From: a candidate division WWE3 bacterium
GTDB taxonomy: Bacteria; Patescibacteriota; 4484-211; JAGQKX01
Direction: 5' to 3'
DNA length: 6,436 nucleotides
NCBI GenBank assembly: GCA_020429905.1
Contig: JAGQKX010000039.1
Span: 1 to 6,436, forward strand
A program made the translations under genes and the position numbers. Below, piece after piece: positions 4,676 through 6,436 of the stretch; position 1 is the first letter of the stretch; the number at the start of each line of letters is the position of its first letter. The notes beneath the pieces are model-generated. The model was given only the letters and a program-made list of their open reading frames with translations, searched no databases and was not told the origin of the DNA.

Positions 4676-5577
4676 GTCGTCCCTCCATCAGAATCAAATT
4701 GTTGATTCATCCTAAAGAAAAGATCCCAAACGTTGGCGGGTTCGTTCTCCCCGAAATTTGGGATACCAATGTTTCCATTGGTGAATTGGCCGTGCCACCC
4801 AGACGTGGAGTCGTAACTCCATTCTTTTTCCCACAATTGATCAAACACATTGCGGCGGGGGCTTGTCGCGTCCATGATGGCCATGCTGTCAAGCAAGTCA
4901 AAAAAGAACCAAGACTGCAAGTATTGTCCACTGTGAACCAGTTGGATTTTCCAATACCTGCCAATGAGTTCAGTTTTTGCGACGAGTTCGACGATACAGC
5001 CAGAGACCGCGACGGCGGCCTGTTTTCGGGTATCAACAACCGTACGGCAGGTGTGATCGCCCCATTGGGCAAAAACACTCAGTTTTCCCTCGGGAGCATG
5101 CTTACTAGTCACACCAATCCGGATGACCGGAGTGTGAACGTTGCGCACGAATCCTTGGGCGTTAGGTTGCCAATATGGCCGAAGTTCTGGAGTCCGATAA
5201 CGAATAACCGGCAAGACACGGAGCTGTTTTACTGGTGGGGGATCAACTGGTTGAACCAGCCAATGCACCACCATGACCGTGCGTGTCGAATCGGTTACCA
5301 TTGTTGCCAGTGATTGGGTCTGAAATCGAGGGTGAACGATTCCTTCGATTGTTCTGTAAAAATGAATTGTTTCTGAGCGGTGTTTAAATTCAACCGCCAG
5401 AATACCATCCACAGAACCTCCCCATTCAACGGCAAACAGCTGGTACACGGTTCGTCTGCCTGACGAGATATTCTCGTGCAGCTCTCGCGGCACGTAAATA
5501 ATCGGCAAACGACGAAACCAGGCGAGTAGAAAATATTTCCACTGCTTTAAGAATAAGGTAAGGAGTTCAGCGTTCAT
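4672..5577 (-). CDS. Hypothetical protein, 301 aa, tryptophan-rich
   Basis: This is the largest unknown gene here and I do not recognise it. The start is the ATG at 5577, one base after the previous stop, with GGGAGGA and a 5-nt spacer; the frame is open back to a TTG at 5598 inside the upstream gene. The N-terminus, LLTLFLKQWKYFLLAWFRRLPIIY (5-28), is hydrophobic and aromatic with basic residues, more like an amphipathic membrane-surface helix than a clean membrane span. Twelve Trp residues in 301 is a high count. Residues 150-219 contain PVIRI, SVFAQ, AKTELIGRYWKI and Y219, which align with the C-terminal half of the 170-aa operon protein. The last 80 residues are polar (HGQFTNGNIGIPNFGENE). 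It overlaps the 101-aa gene by ATGA. Confidence 0.85.
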   Translation of the reverse strand: MNAELLTLFLKQWKYFLLAWFRRLPIIYVPRELHENISSGRRTVYQLFAVEWGGSVDGILAVEFKHRSETIHFYRTIEGIVHPRFQTQSLATMVTDSTRTVMVVHWLVQPVDPPPVKQLRVLPVIRYRTPELRPYWQPNAQGFVRNVHTPVIRIGVTSKHAPEGKLSVFAQWGDHTCRTVVDTRKQAAVAVSGCIVELVAKTELIGRYWKIQLVHSGQYLQSWFFFDLLDSMAIMDATSPRRNVFDQLWEKEWSYDSTSGWHGQFTNGNIGIPNFGENEPANVWDLFFRMNQQFDSDGGTT

Positions 5578-5578
5578 C

Positions 5579-6001
5579 TTAGTCCTCCCAGTTCTCAAAG
5601 CTGATTATGAGTTTGAGCCATTCACGCACATACCCATGTTTTTCTAACTTCGCCAACAGCTTCTGCCAAACCTTAAAAGGTTCATCAAACGGCACGTCAG
5701 GGACAAAATCCTTTCCGCGGCTCCAATGAGAGATTGCAAAGAAAGGTTTTTTATCCGTCCAGTCAAACGACAGACAGATTGGTCCAGCTCCAAACATCGC
5801 ATAACCGCGCCACGTGTAGCGAGTAGGCAGAACTTCGTCTAAAAAGTGCTGCTGCGCTTCCGTGGTGTACGATTCTGGATATGGAGTATCGGGATTTCCC
5901 TCGCGTGCTTGTGCGTCGGGCATTTCCAAAAAGGCTGCTACGACGCGTTCACAAAATGTTTTGGCATCGGAGTCGGTAAGACCCCATACTTTCATTGCCA
6001 T
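5579..6001 (-). CDS. Hypothetical protein, 140 aa
   Basis: The function is not recognised. I chose the ATG at 6001 because AGGAGG lies 6 nt upstream (6013-6008). The frame stays open back to 6130, but that extension runs through the ribosome site itself (reading RRRHK) and its own ATG has none. The protein begins MAMKVWGLTDSDAKTF, with a helix at 11-27 and a polar Pro/Glu-rich section (28-60). A strand-rich aromatic centre follows (64-94, with YAMFGAG, CLSFDW and FFAISHW), then a basic amphipathic helix, KVWQKLLAKLEKHGYVREWLKLI (110-132). There is no signal peptide. The C-terminal NWED codons form the ribosome site of the 301-aa gene, one base away, so the two are tightly coupled. Confidence 0.83.
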   Translation of the reverse strand: MAMKVWGLTDSDAKTFCERVVAAFLEMPDAQAREGNPDTPYPESYTTEAQQHFLDEVLPTRYTWRGYAMFGAGPICLSFDWTDKKPFFAISHWSRGKDFVPDVPFDEPFKVWQKLLAKLEKHGYVREWLKLIISFENWED

Positions 6002-6130
6002 TTTATGCCTCCTTCTGAGATACATAAAAAACATATCCTGGAAACCACATCTCCCAATGATAGGAAGTGGGAACCAGTCGGTGAAAATTTCACCTAAGCT
6101 TACTTCGGTGGTGAGGTTATTTCGCAGCAT
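6002..6130 (-). other. Inter-gene gap with a possible small frameshifted ORF
   Basis: This 129-bp gap is long for the otherwise tight operon. From the ATG at 6130, directly after the upstream TGA, one frame reads MLRNNLTTEVSLGE and continues into the next gene. Another frame, open from 6089 and ending in a TAA at 6005-6003 one base before the next ATG, reads NFHRLVPTSYHWEMWFPGYV and ends in SQKEA. One extra A in the AAATTTT run at 6090-6084 would join the two into an ORF of about 42 aa ending just before the next gene. This could be a sequencing indel, a decayed gene or coincidence. A third frame is also open over about 100 nt (from a GTG near 6093), so the evidence is weak. Confidence 0.3.
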
Positions 6131-6436
6131 TCAGTAAAGAATGACAGGCTCGACACCACGAGCGGTTAGATTGTTCACGATTTCATAGATACCCATCAAA
6201 GCCAAACCTGGAAACCAAAACGGTACATCAGGGGACTTAGATAGTCGTATCAAAAAACCGGGTGCGTTACCCGCTCTTTTCAAAAAGAAATAGAGATAGG
6301 TCCACCGGTACCAACGGTGGTAATGGGCACAGAATATAAAAAAAAAGTGCTCCAACAAACTATTCAAACTACAAAAAGTAGTGTGTGCCAAGAATGAGTT
6401 GTTAAGGAGCGGGAAGATTTTCGGCCGGCCGAGACC
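6131..6436 (-). CDS. Hypothetical protein, C-terminal 101 aa (partial, 5' end beyond window)
   Basis: The reading frame is open from the right edge of the window to the TGA at 6133-6131, so this is most likely the end of a longer gene. A TTG at 6391 is possible as a start but has no ribosome site, and the frame continues past it. The visible part is aromatic and hydrophobic: SLLEHFFFIFC, then HYHRWYRWTYLYFFLKR (rich in Trp, Tyr and Arg), then a segment with PFWFPGLALMGIYEIV and a final GVEPVILY. The hydrophobic stretches are short and mixed with basic residues, so membrane insertion is uncertain. It has the same strand and spacing logic as the orphan operon and probably belongs to it. The family is unknown. 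Confidence 0.65.
   Translation of the reverse strand, partial: GLGRPKIFPLLNNSFLAHTTFCSLNSLLEHFFFIFCAHYHRWYRWTYLYFFLKRAGNAPGFLIRLSKSPDVPFWFPGLALMGIYEIVNNLTARGVEPVILY

Noticed and set aside
4699..5313. A 204-codon open frame on the plus strand
   Set aside because: It lies wholly antisense to the 301-aa gene, has no clear ribosome site, and would be the only plus-strand gene. The minus-strand gene has a strong ribosome site and fits the operon.
6002..6130. N-terminal extension of the 140-aa protein to 183 aa
   Set aside because: The extension translates the AGGAGG ribosome site itself, its ATG has no ribosome site, and the internal ATG at 6001 has an ideal one.
6131..6133. TGA read as glycine (recoded genetic code)
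   Set aside because: TGA also ends dnaA at the normal family length and forms the ATGA overlaps at 4672 and 4370, so it acts as a stop here.
6331..6345. A nine-base A run as a programmed slippage site in the partial gene
   Set aside because: The current frame remains open on both sides of the run and no alternative product is evident, so a frameshift is not needed.
1..6436. CRISPR array, tRNA or mobile element
   Set aside because: I saw no regularly spaced repeats, no cloverleaf-like sequence and no transposase or integrase motifs on either strand.

Overview
The window is a bacterial chromosomal replication-origin neighbourhood. From left to right it reads rnpA (3' end cut by the window edge), rpmH, dnaA, an AT-rich oriC of about 430 bp, and then a block of seven complete unrecognised genes plus one partial gene. 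Every gene is on the minus strand. The order rnpA-rpmH-dnaA-oriC is the conserved bacterial arrangement. A slightly extended L34 and an RnpA with a non-canonical signature motif would fit a fast-evolving or streamlined lineage such as Patescibacteria/CPR, but this is an inference without a database comparison. The standard code fits, because TGA, TAA and TAG all serve as natural stops.

Core region (1-2300). dnaA has no Shine-Dalgarno sequence. A good -35/-10 pair places its +1 almost at the ATG, so its mRNA is probably leaderless. rpmH has its own candidate promoter between dnaA and rpmH, and a stem-loop would sit at the very 5' end of its leader. The origin has a helically phased row of DnaA boxes on the dnaA-proximal side. 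On the far side, a single DnaA box in the opposite orientation is followed directly by a run of DnaA-trio-like triplets and then a pure A/T tract. This matches the basal unwinding system described for Bacillus subtilis.

Orphan operon (2381-6436). Upstream of the origin (to the right) lies a compact minus-strand operon. Its genes are joined by ATGA overlaps or 1-70 nt gaps, almost every start has a strong Shine-Dalgarno, and it ends in a textbook intrinsic terminator (2381-2415) facing dnaA. I recognise none of these proteins. Three clues can be read from the sequence: the 301-aa and 170-aa proteins appear to share a C-terminal domain; the 124-aa protein ends in a segment resembling the helix-hairpin-helix of the RNA polymerase alpha C-terminal domain; and the 165-aa protein has glycine-zipper-like helices. 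A 129-bp gap between the partial first gene and the 140-aa gene may hold a small broken ORF. No transposase, integrase, CRISPR, tRNA or phage structural gene was seen.
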